Shown here: positions 49,056 to 59,152 of the stretch, piece after piece
Numbering within the stretch: position 1 is the stretch's first letter
Layout of the letters: every line of letters begins with the position of its first letter
Assembly: GCF_018494065.1 (NCBI RefSeq)
Contig: NZ_JABBFR010000001.1
Span: 184,205-248,204 of the forward strand
DNA from: Rosenbergiella gaditana
GTDB lineage: Bacteria; Pseudomonadota; Gammaproteobacteria; Enterobacterales; Enterobacteriaceae
DNA: 64,000 bases
Direction: 5' to 3'
Position numbers and translations under genes: made by a program
Notes under the pieces: model-generated
Database searches by the model: none
Told to the model about the DNA's origin: nothing
What the model saw: only the letters and a program-made list of their open reading frames with translations

Positions 49056-50540
49056 CTAGTCACCAAGATAACGGCGCTCCAAATGCTGTTTAAACCATTT
49101 AGGATTAAGCGTTTCTCCTGTGGCTTGCTGAATTAAGCTATCTACTGGGAAACGGCTGCCTTTACTCCAGATATTTTCTTTAAGCCAAGCAAAAATAGGC
49201 GCTAAATTCCCTAAGGTAATCGCTTCATCAAGATTTGGTAATTGTTGTTGCAAGGTATTGAAAAGCTGTGCTGCATACATAGCGCCCAGAGTATAGGTCG
49301 GAAAATAACCAAACGAACCGTCTGTCCAGTGAATATCTTGCATACAGCCATTGCGATAATTGCCTGCTGTACTTAAGCCCAGATAACGCTGCATTTTTTC
49401 ATCCCATAATTCTGGGATATCCGAGACTTCAACTTCTCCATTAATTAACGACCGTTCAATCTCATAACGCAGAACAATATGAGCAGGATAACTCACCTCA
49501 TCAGCATCCACGCGAATAAAACCGGGACTAACATGTTGGACTTGTTGTACTAAGTCGTTAAGGCTCAGGTCAGTGGCTGCCGTTAAATGTTGGCAGATAA
49601 GCGGGTGTAAACGCTGTAAAAAGGCCTTACTACGACCGAGTTGCATCTCTAGAAAAAGGCTTTGTGACTCATGGATAGCCGTTGAGCGGGCTAAAGCGAT
49701 AGGCTGTCCGGGCCACTGCTTGGGTAAGTTTTGTTCATAGCGTGCATGGCCCGTTTCATGAATAACGCCCATTAATGCGCTCAGGAATTCGTCAGTATTA
49801 TAACGCGTCGTGATTCGTACATCAGTGGGAACACCTCCACAAAATGGGTGGGCGCTGACATCCAGTCTGCCGTGAGTAAAGTCGAAATCCAGTAATTGCA
49901 TTACGGATTCAGCCAAGGCTTTTTGTTGTGAAAGGGGGAAAACACGATGCGTTTGTACAGTCGATGAGGCGGGCTGCTTCGCGACAATCTGTTGTAAGAG
50001 CTCGGGTAACCATTGAATTAACTCGCCAAAGAGGGTATCAAGTCGCTGACTGGTCATTCCCGGTTCGTAAAGATTAAGTAGAGCGTCGTAAGGTGAACAG
50101 CCTAGCGCCTTCGCCCTTAATTGCGCTTCTTGGCGGGAAAGCTCAACGACCGGAGTCAGGTTACGCTGAAAACCCTGCCAATCATTTTCTATTCGCTGCT
50201 GACGCCACGCTTGCTCACAACGGCTGCCTGCTAAGGCTTTTGCTTCCACTAACTCTGTAGGCAGCAAGGCAGCATCAGCATAATGACGGGAGATTTCATT
50301 GAGATTAGCCTGCTGATCGCTATTCAATGTCTCTTGTTGAGCCAGGGCGATTAACTCCGCAGTACTGGATTGGACCAAGATTTCATGGTGCATCACACTG
50401 AGTTCAGCCAGAGCTTCTCCCCGCGCATCGCTACCTCCACTTGGCATCATAGTCTGCATATCCCATCCGGCAATTGCCGACAGATGATCGAGACGAGCTA
50501 AGCGTTGGAAACGTTCAGTTAGAGCTTGGTAAGCGTTCAT
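49056..50540 (-). CDS. M32-family metallocarboxypeptidase (carboxypeptidase Taq type)
   Basis: 494 residues, the usual M32 length. The zinc motif is H261-E-T-G-H265 (VIHETGHARYEQ), with the family motifs GWDMQTMMP near the N-terminus, DVRITTRY, and the later HESQSLFLEM and RVDADEVSYPAHI. M32 enzymes remove C-terminal residues from peptides in the cytosol. Its ATG overlaps the rstB stop (ATGA), so it is the third gene of the rst operon. E. coli K-12 has tus and fumC after rstB instead. Confidence 0.92.
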   Translation of the reverse strand: MNAYQALTERFQRLARLDHLSAIAGWDMQTMMPSGGSDARGEALAELSVMHHEILVQSSTAELIALAQQETLNSDQQANLNEISRHYADAALLPTELVEAKALAGSRCEQAWRQQRIENDWQGFQRNLTPVVELSRQEAQLRAKALGCSPYDALLNLYEPGMTSQRLDTLFGELIQWLPELLQQIVAKQPASSTVQTHRVFPLSQQKALAESVMQLLDFDFTHGRLDVSAHPFCGGVPTDVRITTRYNTDEFLSALMGVIHETGHARYEQNLPKQWPGQPIALARSTAIHESQSLFLEMQLGRSKAFLQRLHPLICQHLTAATDLSLNDLVQQVQHVSPGFIRVDADEVSYPAHIVLRYEIERSLINGEVEVSDIPELWDEKMQRYLGLSTAGNYRNGCMQDIHWTDGSFGYFPTYTLGAMYAAQLFNTLQQQLPNLDEAITLGNLAPIFAWLKENIWSKGSRFPVDSLIQQATGETLNPKWFKQHLERRYLGD

Positions 50541-51862
50541 AAATTATCCTTACGCGCAGAAGTAAGCAGTGGGGGTTCTGGAGTGAATGAATTAAGAGGC
50601 CAACTAAAACGTAAGCAGGCTCCGCCTAACGGGCTACTTTCTGCCCGAATAGTGCCTTGAAAAGCTTGAGCAATTGAGTGGACGATAGCTAAACCTAAGC
50701 CACATCCCCCGGTTGCGCGATCTCGACTTGGGTCGAGGCGAACAAAAGGCTCAAAGATTTTGGCCCGTTGCTCGGCGGGGATGCCAGGCCCGTCATCTTC
50801 GACTTGTAAATAACCACATTGGGAGTCAAACCACAAACTAATTCGTAAACGTTGCTCTGCATAGCGAAGGGCGTTGTTAACGAGATTATCGAGGACACGT
50901 TCCATTAAGCGGCTATCGGTAATGTGACACTGCGCCTGTGTAGGCACATCGAGTTGAATGGTTTTATCCGCCCGAATCACGCGCAAATCATCCACCCATT
51001 CAACCAGCCATTCGCGAAGATCGATCTGTTGTAAGGAGAGGGCGACTTGCGGCCGGTCAAGGCGAGCGAAAGTCAGTAGTTCTTGTATTAAACCTTCGAG
51101 TTGTCCGATATCGCGATTTAATGCATTGGACTCCACTTGCGATAAATTATCGCTCATCGCCAAACGATAGCGGAGACGAACAAGTGGGGTACGCAATTCG
51201 TGAGCAATACCGTCGATAAGCTGTTTTTTACTCGCCACCAAATCTTTAATGTTATCTGCCATTTGGTTAAACGCTACCCCGAGTCGATAAAGACTGGAAG
51301 TATTCTCGAATTGCGTGCGCGCATCCAAATCGCCATCACCAAATCGTTGAGCCATCTTCTCTAATTTCAACATTTCTTGCCAATGAGGTCGCATCCAAAT
51401 AAACACTGGAAGCGCTAAAGACATGGCAATGAATGTTAATAGCAACACATCGAGTATGCGCATTTGATGGAGGAAGAATAGATAGGGGATTGGACCCACG
51501 GAGAGCACATAGTGGCTGCGAGGGATGTGCTGGATAAAGGTGTATTGGTCGTCAAGCGCCACGATTTCGCCAGAGTGTAACCGACGCATATCTGCAGCCG
51601 GTAATTGGTAATTGGTGAGGGGCTCAATATGTAACTTGAAAGAGAGGTTAAGGTCGAGGTTATCTACGGTGCTGTTCCAATCTTTAGGCGGAATTTCTCT
51701 TAATTCGCTCCGCATCAAGGAGAGCGAACTGGCCATTAAGTCATTCATTGACTGACGGCCAGCACGTTCTGCCGTCATCTTATAGACCAGCCCAACCAAT
51801 AAGGTCATCACAATGAAGCAGACAAACAACAATAAGTAGAATTGAATGAATAATTTTTTCAT
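50537..51862 (-). CDS. rstB: RstB, sensor histidine kinase
   Basis: 441 residues from the ATG at 51862 that overlaps the rstA stop (ATGA); a longer frame from 51880 adds six residues not seen in RstB. Two transmembrane segments (about 5-25 and 133-152) enclose a small periplasmic sensor domain. HAMP, then the H-box DGIAHELRTPLVRLR and ATPase motifs LVNNALRYA, EDDGPGIP and GGCGLGLAIV. Senses acid/Mg-related signals together with PhoQ output in E. coli and phosphorylates RstA. Confidence 0.96.
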   Translation of the reverse strand: MKKLFIQFYLLLFVCFIVMTLLVGLVYKMTAERAGRQSMNDLMASSLSLMRSELREIPPKDWNSTVDNLDLNLSFKLHIEPLTNYQLPAADMRRLHSGEIVALDDQYTFIQHIPRSHYVLSVGPIPYLFFLHQMRILDVLLLTFIAMSLALPVFIWMRPHWQEMLKLEKMAQRFGDGDLDARTQFENTSSLYRLGVAFNQMADNIKDLVASKKQLIDGIAHELRTPLVRLRYRLAMSDNLSQVESNALNRDIGQLEGLIQELLTFARLDRPQVALSLQQIDLREWLVEWVDDLRVIRADKTIQLDVPTQAQCHITDSRLMERVLDNLVNNALRYAEQRLRISLWFDSQCGYLQVEDDGPGIPAEQRAKIFEPFVRLDPSRDRATGGCGLGLAIVHSIAQAFQGTIRAESSPLGGACLRFSWPLNSFTPEPPLLTSARKDNL

Positions 51863-52587
51863 TCTGAATCGGTTTCCCACGCTTGTGGCGCAAACAGATA
51901 TCCTTTATTACGAATCGTTTTAATCCTAAAGGGTTCAGTAGCACTATCGTAGAGTTTTTTACGTAATCGTGAAATGGCGACGTCGATACTACGGTCCATA
52001 CCGTCATAACTGACACCCCGCAGTGTTTGAAGTAACACATCACGGTTTAGAATTTGACCCGCATGGCTAGCAAGCTCCCATAATAGATCAAAATCTGCTG
52101 TCGAGAGTGCAATGATCTCGCCGTCTAAAGTCACTTGACGATTCAACATATCAATAGTGAGTTTACCAAAGCTAACGATACGGCTTTGGCGAGGGGAGCT
52201 CGCCCGTTCTTCTGATGGGGTAGAGGGCTGACTTTGACGTAGATGTAAACGCAATCGCGCCAGTAAAACAGCGGGTGGGGTAGTTTTTAAAATATAATCA
52301 TTCGCGCCGATCTCCAGGGCTAAAATATGATTCATGTCGCTATCCAACGAGGTGAGCAGAACGATAGGGCCTTGCCACTGAGTACGGAGATCTCGACATA
52401 AAGACATGCCATCTTTCCCCGGCAACATAATATCGAGTAGCACAAGGTCAGGTTTAGCCGCTAAAATAGTCGCTTCAGCACGATCGCCACGTGTTTCAAT
52501 AATCACTTCAATATCATGTTTTTTTAAGTAAGCAGAAATTAATTCGCCGACTTCAATTTCATCTTCAACGTAAACTATTTTATTCAT
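51859..52587 (-). CDS. rstA: RstA, OmpR-type response regulator
   Basis: 242 residues from the ATG at 52587 (MNKIVYVEDE). Receiver domain with Asp52 (LVLLDIMLPG) and a winged-helix DNA-binding domain (GVSYDGMDRSIDVAISRLRK). RstA binds TACATNTNGTTACA sites and activates asr. First gene of rstA-rstB-M32. No sequence for folM or ydgC, which precede rstA in E. coli, is found upstream. Confidence 0.97.
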   Translation of the reverse strand: MNKIVYVEDEIEVGELISAYLKKHDIEVIIETRGDRAEATILAAKPDLVLLDIMLPGKDGMSLCRDLRTQWQGPIVLLTSLDSDMNHILALEIGANDYILKTTPPAVLLARLRLHLRQSQPSTPSEERASSPRQSRIVSFGKLTIDMLNRQVTLDGEIIALSTADFDLLWELASHAGQILNRDVLLQTLRGVSYDGMDRSIDVAISRLRKKLYDSATEPFRIKTIRNKGYLFAPQAWETDSE

Positions 52588-52754
52588 TTTTAACAAAATT
52601 CTTTTTTATTTAACAATAAAACAACGTTACTGGGAATTATAACTACGTTATCACGAAAAAGGCATCTCTTGCTGGTATAATAACGTAATTATATGCGACT
52701 ATACGCGCCGCAGATAAGTAGGAATAATGACGACCACTGGGGGATGATGTGCCG

Positions 52755-53156
52755 ATGCCATCAACATCAATAATGGAAAAAAATGACTCTATTTCATTCA
52801 ATTACAGCAGCTTACTCTCAGCTTCATGTAAGAAGAAATGGCGATTCGTTGATGCGATCTATGGAGTTTTGCCTATTTTCGGAGTGGTGACACGCAAATC
52901 GGCGCATAATAAGCTGGAAGCTGTCGAATATTTTAAAGAACTGGCGTTACAAATTATTTCGACCCAAGTCAGTGATGAAATGAATATTGCTCGGTTGCTG
53001 GTTCTTGCCGAACAACAAAATATCAAAAATTTTACAATTCAATTACCTTATTCGCTGTCTGAACATCAAATCTCCCTTATATATTTAGAATATCGTAAGT
53101 CAGTCACTCTGCATCAAGACAACGACTCTCTATATGTCCGCTTCTCGCCCTGCTAA
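52755..53156 (+). CDS. Orphan protein of unknown function
   Basis: 133 residues from the ATG at 52755, with a GGGGGATG stretch upstream as a likely ribosome site. I do not recognise a family. There is no clear signal peptide or long membrane helix. The middle (KLEAVEYFKELALQIIS) looks helical and the end (NFTIQLPYSLSEHQISLIYL) mixed. It stands alone between divergent rstA and convergent ydgI, on the site where E. coli has folM and ydgC. Codon use and length make a real gene likely. Confidence 0.6.
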   Translation: MPSTSIMEKNDSISFNYSSLLSASCKKKWRFVDAIYGVLPIFGVVTRKSAHNKLEAVEYFKELALQIISTQVSDEMNIARLLVLAEQQNIKNFTIQLPYSLSEHQISLIYLEYRKSVTLHQDNDSLYVRFSPC

Positions 53157-53191
53157 GGAGGACAAGAGGTCGCCCAAAATTGGACTCCCCT

Positions 53192-54589
53192 TTATCTCAA
53201 TAATTTGCTCAGCCCTATTGCCACTCCACTGATGATGATCGCGATGATGATCAACTTATCGGCGACACGTAGTTGATCGTGCTGGCGGTTCTGCCATCCA
53301 GCATAAAGAAAAACCACTAAACCCGGTGCGTATAAGGTTAGCGACATCAATAGATGCTCAATACCGGAAGCGTAAATCAACCAAAGACCGTATAGCGTAG
53401 CCCCTAAACCGATGAGTAGCGGTCGATAGCTTCGTGTTTGATAACTGAGTTTTGCTAAGAACAGGCCAACCAATAGATAAGGCACCAGCACCATTTCCGA
53501 TGCGATGATTAATAAAGTGCTGTAATCGAGGTGGAACAGCGCAATAGCAACCAAACAGAGCTGAACGCTAATATTGGTCATCCACAGGCTGCCAATAGGG
53601 GCATCTGTGTCATTCTGCGTAGCGATCACTTTTGGAAATGCTCCGCGCTTGGCGGCAATAAAAGGGATCTCTGCGGCCATAATGGTCCAGCTGAGGTACG
53701 CGCCAGATACGGAGAGAATAATTCCCCCCACGATTATCCAGTAACCGTAGGGTCCAATCATTTGCACCAGCAATCCACCCATTGATGGGTTTTTCATTGT
53801 CGCAAGTGCTTCTCGAGGAAGGATCCCCAGTGACAGTATCGTGACTAATAGATAGACAATCAGTGCTGAAATCACGGCAAAAAGTGTGGCCTTACCGATA
53901 TCGTTTTTATTTTTTGCCCGTCCGGATACGACCACCGCGCCTTCAACCCCAATAAAGACCCACAGTGTGATGAGCATGGTCTGCTTAACTTGTGACCACA
54001 CTGGCAGGTGTAATTGGGTTCCTGAAAAATCAAATGAAAACTGGCGATAATCGAAATGCATTATCCCGACCACCATAAACAGCACTAAGGGGACAAGTTT
54101 ACCGAGCGTCGCAAGCAAGTTTATACTTGCGGCAGTCTGTACGCCCCGTGTGATCATTGCATGGATAATCCATAACAATATCGACGCACCCAGCATCGAT
54201 TGCCAGGTATTTCCGTTACCGAAGACCACATGTCCGGGAGAATCGGTAAAGAAACTCAGCGCAGAGAAGACAACGACGAGATAAGAGACATTGGCTATGA
54301 CCGCACACAACCAATAGCCCCATGCGGAGAGGAAACCTATGGTTTTCCCAAAGCCATCTTCTGCATAAGTGAAGATACCACCGTCAAGATCAGGCCGTAA
54401 CCGGGAGAGGTAGAGCATGGCTGTGGCCAAGAAGAGTATACCGATGCCGGTGATTGACCAGCCGATAATCAAGGCTTCTGATCCTGAGACTGCGGCCATA
54501 TTTTGAGGGAGACTGAAAACACCCGCGCCGAGCATGGAACTGAGGACTAACGCTGTGAGTGCACCAACGCCTATTTTCTTACCCGTCAT
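53192..54589 (-). CDS. ydgI: YdgI, ArcD-like basic amino acid antiporter (APC family)
   Basis: 465 residues from the ATG at 54589, two codons inside a longer frame. About twelve transmembrane segments; the N-terminal motif LSSMLGAGVFSLPQN and later VFIGVEGAVVVSGRAKNK are characteristic of the ArcD/LysP-type arginine-ornithine antiporter group. Closely follows E. coli YdgI. Exchanged substrates are inferred from the family only. Next to ydgH as in E. coli. Confidence 0.93.
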   Translation of the reverse strand: MTGKKIGVGALTALVLSSMLGAGVFSLPQNMAAVSGSEALIIGWSITGIGILFLATAMLYLSRLRPDLDGGIFTYAEDGFGKTIGFLSAWGYWLCAVIANVSYLVVVFSALSFFTDSPGHVVFGNGNTWQSMLGASILLWIIHAMITRGVQTAASINLLATLGKLVPLVLFMVVGIMHFDYRQFSFDFSGTQLHLPVWSQVKQTMLITLWVFIGVEGAVVVSGRAKNKNDIGKATLFAVISALIVYLLVTILSLGILPREALATMKNPSMGGLLVQMIGPYGYWIIVGGIILSVSGAYLSWTIMAAEIPFIAAKRGAFPKVIATQNDTDAPIGSLWMTNISVQLCLVAIALFHLDYSTLLIIASEMVLVPYLLVGLFLAKLSYQTRSYRPLLIGLGATLYGLWLIYASGIEHLLMSLTLYAPGLVVFLYAGWQNRQHDQLRVADKLIIIAIIISGVAIGLSKLLR

Positions 54590-54770
54590 AAACACCTACT
54601 AACTTGCTAAAATGTCTCGATAAGATTATTAAAACAGCAGGTGATGCTAAAAAAAGAAAACAACACAGCATATTTCATGGATCGAGTTAGGGCGCTGATT
54701 CTACGAATTGAGCGTTAAGAATGCAATGAGTATAAATGCGAAAAAATGATTATTTATGCATAAGGCAGCC

Positions 54771-54795
54771 AAAAAAAAGCACCCAAAGGTGCTTT
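54771..54795 (-). terminator. Terminator after ydgH
   Basis: Stem AAAGCACC/GGTGCTTT with a four-base loop and eight T on the minus strand. Confidence 0.85.
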
Positions 54796-54800
54796 AATGC

Positions 54801-55754
54801 TTACTTGAAGAGTTCTGCGGTAACCGTAAGGTTACCCCCACTCTGATTCTGCCATTGGCGAGTGATATGATAATACTTCGCACCTTTGTCCGCGGCTCTT
54901 CGCGCAATTGCGGTCGACATCTCGGTCGGGTTACCAAAGTGCGCTGTGATTGTCACGGTATCAAAGGGGGTCATCTGCGCGGCGGTAATATCATTGACTT
55001 CTTGAATTTTGCCACCTTGTGGCAGTGAAACGGTGTAACGCTTGTTGGTTGATGTTTGGGTTTCATAGAAACGTCCAACACTTTCACTGGCCGAGTCTGA
55101 AGAGGCAACGCCAGGAATTTCAACTTTCTTGGCAGCAGCTCCGCCGGCGGCAATCGCGGTTTTTCCTGCTTGGGAGTCCGCTGGGATCGCATCAGGGCTT
55201 TGTACAATACGTTTTGGGGCATCCGCTTTATACACGTAGGCAGTGACATATTGGTTACCGCCATTGTTGGCGGCAATTTGCCGGATGATAAAGAAAGCAT
55301 CGGCATCCTTCGCCTTGGCCGCACGCGAAATAGCATATTCGACCTGTGGCTGGCTAGGATAAAAACCTCTAATGCTTACGGTATCATAAGGCTCTAGACG
55401 GTAAGCTTCAGCTTTAGGTAACGCTTTAATACCGTTGATATAGCGGTAGTGTGGATTTTTAGGCGCAGGAGCGGCATCGGGTAAATAAAGATCGGCGGTG
55501 ATGCGCCAATTACCACCATTACTGTTACTGTCGTGCACTGACACGACATAAAACCCTGCGGCACCCGCATCATCAGCACGTTTAGAGACGGCATTACTCA
55601 CATCAATTAACGAATTGTAGCGGCCTGAAAAATTAATTCTTTTGTAAGGCGCAAGGGTTGCGGCTTTTTGAGGACTGAGTTCTTGAGCGGCAAAGGCAGT
55701 AGATAGCCCTAGCGAAATCAGCGCTGTGGCTAAAACTGTAGCATTAAATTTCAT
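54801..55754 (-). CDS. ydgH: YdgH, triple YhcN/BhsA-domain periplasmic protein
   Basis: 317 residues from the ATG at 55754, which directly precedes a signal peptide (MKFNATVLATALISLGLSTA, cleaved about residue 23); the longer frame from 55775 lacks homology. Three repeats of the BhsA/McbA-like domain, each with a GRYNS/GFYPSQ/AHFGNP loop and an NGGNxxxTA(D/Y/E) strand. An envelope stress protein influencing outer-membrane integrity. pntAB, divergent neighbours in E. coli, are missing. Confidence 0.93.
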   Translation of the reverse strand: MKFNATVLATALISLGLSTAFAAQELSPQKAATLAPYKRINFSGRYNSLIDVSNAVSKRADDAGAAGFYVVSVHDSNSNGGNWRITADLYLPDAAPAPKNPHYRYINGIKALPKAEAYRLEPYDTVSIRGFYPSQPQVEYAISRAAKAKDADAFFIIRQIAANNGGNQYVTAYVYKADAPKRIVQSPDAIPADSQAGKTAIAAGGAAAKKVEIPGVASSDSASESVGRFYETQTSTNKRYTVSLPQGGKIQEVNDITAAQMTPFDTVTITAHFGNPTEMSTAIARRAADKGAKYYHITRQWQNQSGGNLTVTAELFK

Positions 55755-55923
55755 AAAACGTCCTTCAGCTTGCACAGAAAATAGAATTTATTGTTGGTTG
55801 TTGAGGGCTGATTATTACATGGAAAAGACAAGCTGTCTTAGTCAATTGTTTGACAAATGTCTATTAAAAAGAAGTCGATGTGCAGAGTAGGGATGTCCAA
55901 AGCTACTCTGCGAAAGGAAAGTG

Positions 55924-56844
55924 CTATTCAGGTAGAACGTCAGGTCGCATCACCAAGAGGTCACAACGTAAATGGTCAATGACTTGTTCAGCAGTATTAC
56001 CTAAAAATGCCGCTGAAAATCCACTGCGCCCAAAAGTTCCTAACACCACTACACCGGCGTTAAGCTTAGCGGCGATTTCGGGGATGACCTCTTCAGGTTC
56101 TCCTTGTTCTACATAAGTGTCTGCGCTATCGATGGAAAAGGGCTGACGCAGTGCTTTCATCGCGAGTAAATACTGCCCTCGAACGGCATCACTGTAACGT
56201 TGTGCATCAAAATCAGGAAGTTCAATGGTTAAGTTTACAGGCGTAAGAGGATAGGCTCCTACTATTCGTACTGCAGTGTGATTCAATTGTGACGCTAAAG
56301 CTTGGGTCTCACGCACCAGCTTCCTATTCAAATCATCATGTTGTTGGTCGTCGCTGGCTAAGTTAACGGCGACGACCGCCGTAGCGTCAGTTGGCCAAGG
56401 TTGGTCTTTTACCATCCATACGGGACAAGGGCTTTTACGTAATATTAGCCAATCGGTGGGGGTGAAAATGACTGATTCTAATCGGTCATTTTGGTGAGCC
56501 ATCTTCAAAACGAGGTCATAACTCCCCGTTTCAATCTCCTGTAAAATGGCATCTTGTTGGCGATTGTGCCAAATAACTTTCAACGCAATATCCACGCCGA
56601 ATTCAAGATAGACGCGCGATTGATACCTTAACCATTCAGTACGTTGTTGGATCATTTCTTGACGCATACTCTCCCTTTCTTCTGTCGCAAGAGCCGTCGT
56701 CAGTTCATAAGAGAGGTCATAAATCGCTAAAAATGCGGTGATTTTGCCGCCCAGTCGTTGATTCAGATACACCGCGCGACGAAGAGCGGGTTGGTCATCC
56801 TGATCTGGGTCAATAGCTACGAGAATATTTTGATACTGCGTCAT
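55924..56844 (-). CDS. uspE: UspE, tandem universal stress protein
   Basis: 306 residues built of two USP domains (about 1-145 and 155-300). It begins [20 protein letters not shown] and ends with [20 protein letters not shown], the second-domain nucleotide-binding-like loop. UspE helps with DNA damage resistance, motility and aggregation in E. coli. Immediately downstream of fnr, the common enterobacterial order. Confidence 0.95.
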   Translation of the reverse strand: MTQYQNILVAIDPDQDDQPALRRAVYLNQRLGGKITAFLAIYDLSYELTTALATEERESMRQEMIQQRTEWLRYQSRVYLEFGVDIALKVIWHNRQQDAILQEIETGSYDLVLKMAHQNDRLESVIFTPTDWLILRKSPCPVWMVKDQPWPTDATAVVAVNLASDDQQHDDLNRKLVRETQALASQLNHTAVRIVGAYPLTPVNLTIELPDFDAQRYSDAVRGQYLLAMKALRQPFSIDSADTYVEQGEPEEVIPEIAAKLNAGVVVLGTFGRSGFSAAFLGNTAEQVIDHLRCDLLVMRPDVLPE

Positions 56845-56904
56845 ATGACAACCCCTCAGTTCATTTAGTTAACCTAAGGATAGTCCGGATTTACTCGTAA
56901 AGCG

Positions 56905-56951
56905 CTCAAAAACCGGATCATCATTGCTCAGTAACATAGCGGATCCGGTTT
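56905..56951 (-). terminator. Candidate terminator after fnr
   Basis: Perfect 10-base inverted repeat AAACCGGATC/GATCCGGTTT around a 22-base loop, followed on the minus strand by TTTTT. Lies between fnr and uspE and could reduce read-through. Confidence 0.5.
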
Positions 56952-56969
56952 CGCTTATCTAGATAATTA

Positions 56970-57722
56970 TTAAGCGCATTTTTGTGCATGGCCTGCTAGA
57001 GCATTCAACATATCGTGGTTTTCAATAGTAATATATTTACCTTTCACAGAGAGCATCCCGCTTTTCTGGAAACGACCTAATAAACGGCTGATTGTTTCCA
57101 CAGTAAGGCCAAGATAATTTCCGATATCTCCACGGGTCATCGTCAGTCGAAATTCACGTTGAGAAAAACCACGCTGGCCAAAACGTTGCGAGAGATTCCA
57201 AATGAAAGCTGCTAAACGTTCTTCTGCATTTTTCTTAGAAAGAAGCAGGATCATCTGTTGGTCAGCTTTAATTTCGCCACTCATTAGTCGCATAATTTGG
57301 TGACGAAGGGCAGGCATTTTACCGGCCAAATCGTCTAGCGTATCGAAAGGGATTTCGCACACCATTGAGGTTTCCAGCGCTTGGGCGAAAGAAGGGTGGT
57401 GACCTGATGTAATAGCATCAAACCCAATCACATCGCCCGCAAGGTGGAAACCTGTAATTTGCTCATCACCCTGTTCAGTAATGGTATAGCTTTTCAACGT
57501 GCCGGATCGAAGAGCATAGAGGGACTTTAATTCATCACCTGCTTTGAACAACGACTGCGATTTTTGAATGGGTTTTTTACGCTCAATAATATTGTCGAGC
57601 TGATTAAGCTCATGATTATTGAGGGTGAATGGAATACACAGTTGGTTAATGCTGCAATCTTGGCAATGAATAGAGCTACCATTGACGGGGACGCGTTTAA
57701 TTAATCTTTTTTCACTCAGCAT
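56970..57722 (-). CDS. fnr: FNR, oxygen-sensing global regulator
   Basis: 250 residues, the E. coli length. Cys20, Cys23, Cys29 ([11 protein letters not shown]) and Cys122 bind the [4Fe-4S] cluster that dimerises the protein without oxygen. CRP-like sensor domain, then the recognition helix [11 protein letters not shown] with Glu, Ser and Arg that read TTGAT-N4-ATCAA. Controls fnrS in this window and anaerobic genes generally. Confidence 0.98.
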   Translation of the reverse strand: MLSEKRLIKRVPVNGSSIHCQDCSINQLCIPFTLNNHELNQLDNIIERKKPIQKSQSLFKAGDELKSLYALRSGTLKSYTITEQGDEQITGFHLAGDVIGFDAITSGHHPSFAQALETSMVCEIPFDTLDDLAGKMPALRHQIMRLMSGEIKADQQMILLLSKKNAEERLAAFIWNLSQRFGQRGFSQREFRLTMTRGDIGNYLGLTVETISRLLGRFQKSGMLSVKGKYITIENHDMLNALAGHAQKCA

Positions 57723-57837
57723 GATGAATTCTCCACATTATTGTCTGGGGGTACTTTAACATTTTTCGCGAAGAAAAAAAGGTCTTATCCACGATCAATT
57801 TATCGCTAGCTAGTTATTAAAAATACTTACATTACTC

Positions 57838-57851
57838 TTGTTTAAAATCAA
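57838..57851 (-). promoter_or_regulatory. Possible FNR autoregulatory site in the fnr upstream gap
   Basis: TTGTT-TAAA-ATCAA matches the FNR box at nine of ten positions, 116 bases before the fnr start. A weaker half-match (TTATC-CACG-ATCAA) lies at 57785-57798. FNR represses its own gene in E. coli. The rest of the 382-base gap 57723-58104 is very AT-rich and holds no gene that I can see. Confidence 0.5.
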
Positions 57852-58104
57852 TAATATAAGGTAATAATAACAATCATTCAGATTTGTAATTTACAAAAAA
57901 ATACATTCATAATAGTGGATATATCAAATTAATTAATATTAATTACCTAACAATACGCAGGCTAAATAACGGCTGAAGTGATTACTTTTCCGACAGATTA
58001 ATTACATTAGGTTGTATATTATTCCTATTGGTTATGTATAGGATTATATCAATCTATTGTTTAACATAAGTGCATGGTTTAGATAGGTAAAAGATATTTT
58101 ATGT

Positions 58105-59046
58105 TCATAAATAAGTGTTTTCATTTAAGGTTTGAGATTGCTCCCGTATCGTTGTTCTTAACCGCTCAACGGTTGTATTGAACAGAGCATCGCTAGGCGT
58201 GATGATACCCACCGTCTCACCGGGATCGGTGAAAAGTAAGGGAAGGGGGGAAAGTGCTTGGTGTACTAAGTCTTCTCGAACTGCCCCAGATGGAACAAAC
58301 CAGACATAGTTGTAATGAAGGGCTAACTGACGCGCTAAAGAGGTCGACGAGGTTTCGATACGCGTTTCAGGTAACACACAATGCTGACTTTCTAAGATGC
58401 GTTGGGCAATACGCCAAGGTGCGGTACCCTCTGGTGAGATTACTACTGGCCAGTTCATTGCGGCGGCGAGACTTACATTCCCTTTTAATAGTGGATGGGC
58501 AGGATTCACAACGAGTTTTATTTTCTCAGTGAACAGCAGTTCATACTCTAGACCTTCCATAAATGTCGTTTCTGCAAGGCGGCCTATGCCTAGGTCATAT
58601 TCTCGTGCACGTAAGGCGGCAAGCAGAACATTATTATGAAGTGTCGATACCTGTAGTTGTACATTGGGGTTACGTTGATGAAATGCATCAATAATTCTTG
58701 GTAGGATCCCCATGGCCACCGTCGTTAACGCCGCTAAGCGAATGACTTGAATGGGTGAGGTTTCCACTGCAAACAAACTGTCGGTGGCATGCTGTAAGGT
58801 GTTGAGTATCTGCAAAGCATGTGGAAGCAACTGCTGGGCTTCATGGCTAAGCCTTACCCCTTGGCCTTGGCGAATAATAATGTCATAGCCACACAGCTGT
58901 TTTAATTCTGCAAGGGTTTTAGACAACGCTGGCTGACTAATTGAGAGCGTTTTAGCCGCAGTACTGATCGATTTTTGTTGTGCCACTGCCGCCAGAGCAT
59001 GAAAATGTCTAAGACGGATCTTTTGATTAAAGCGTTGAATATTCAC
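58105..59046 (-). CDS. LysR-type regulator, PcaQ-like
   Basis: 313 residues from the GTG at 59046, preceded by GGGGTGGG; a frame from 59091 adds 15 residues without family likeness. Helix-turn-helix LRHFHALAAVAQQKSISTAA and QPALSKTLAELK resemble the PcaQ/GalR-type LysR group; effector domain follows. The inducer is unknown. It is convergent neither with its target nor divergent from one: sotB behind it is in the same direction, 107 bases away, with a terminator between. Confidence 0.85.
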   Translation of the reverse strand: MNIQRFNQKIRLRHFHALAAVAQQKSISTAAKTLSISQPALSKTLAELKQLCGYDIIIRQGQGVRLSHEAQQLLPHALQILNTLQHATDSLFAVETSPIQVIRLAALTTVAMGILPRIIDAFHQRNPNVQLQVSTLHNNVLLAALRAREYDLGIGRLAETTFMEGLEYELLFTEKIKLVVNPAHPLLKGNVSLAAAMNWPVVISPEGTAPWRIAQRILESQHCVLPETRIETSSTSLARQLALHYNYVWFVPSGAVREDLVHQALSPLPLLFTDPGETVGIITPSDALFNTTVERLRTTIREQSQTLNENTYL

Positions 59047-59102
59047 CAGCCCACCCCATGTTACATATTTGTATGTTATCGGTAGGCACAATGTTATGAC
59101 AG

Positions 59103-59130
59103 AAAAAAACCCGCCTGTAAATGCGGGTTC
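59103..59130 (-). terminator. Terminator after sotB
   Basis: Stem AACCCGC/GCGGGTT with an eight-base loop and seven T on the minus strand, just after the sotB stop. Confidence 0.8.
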
Positions 59131-59152
59131 TTTATTGACGAATGGCGCTAAA

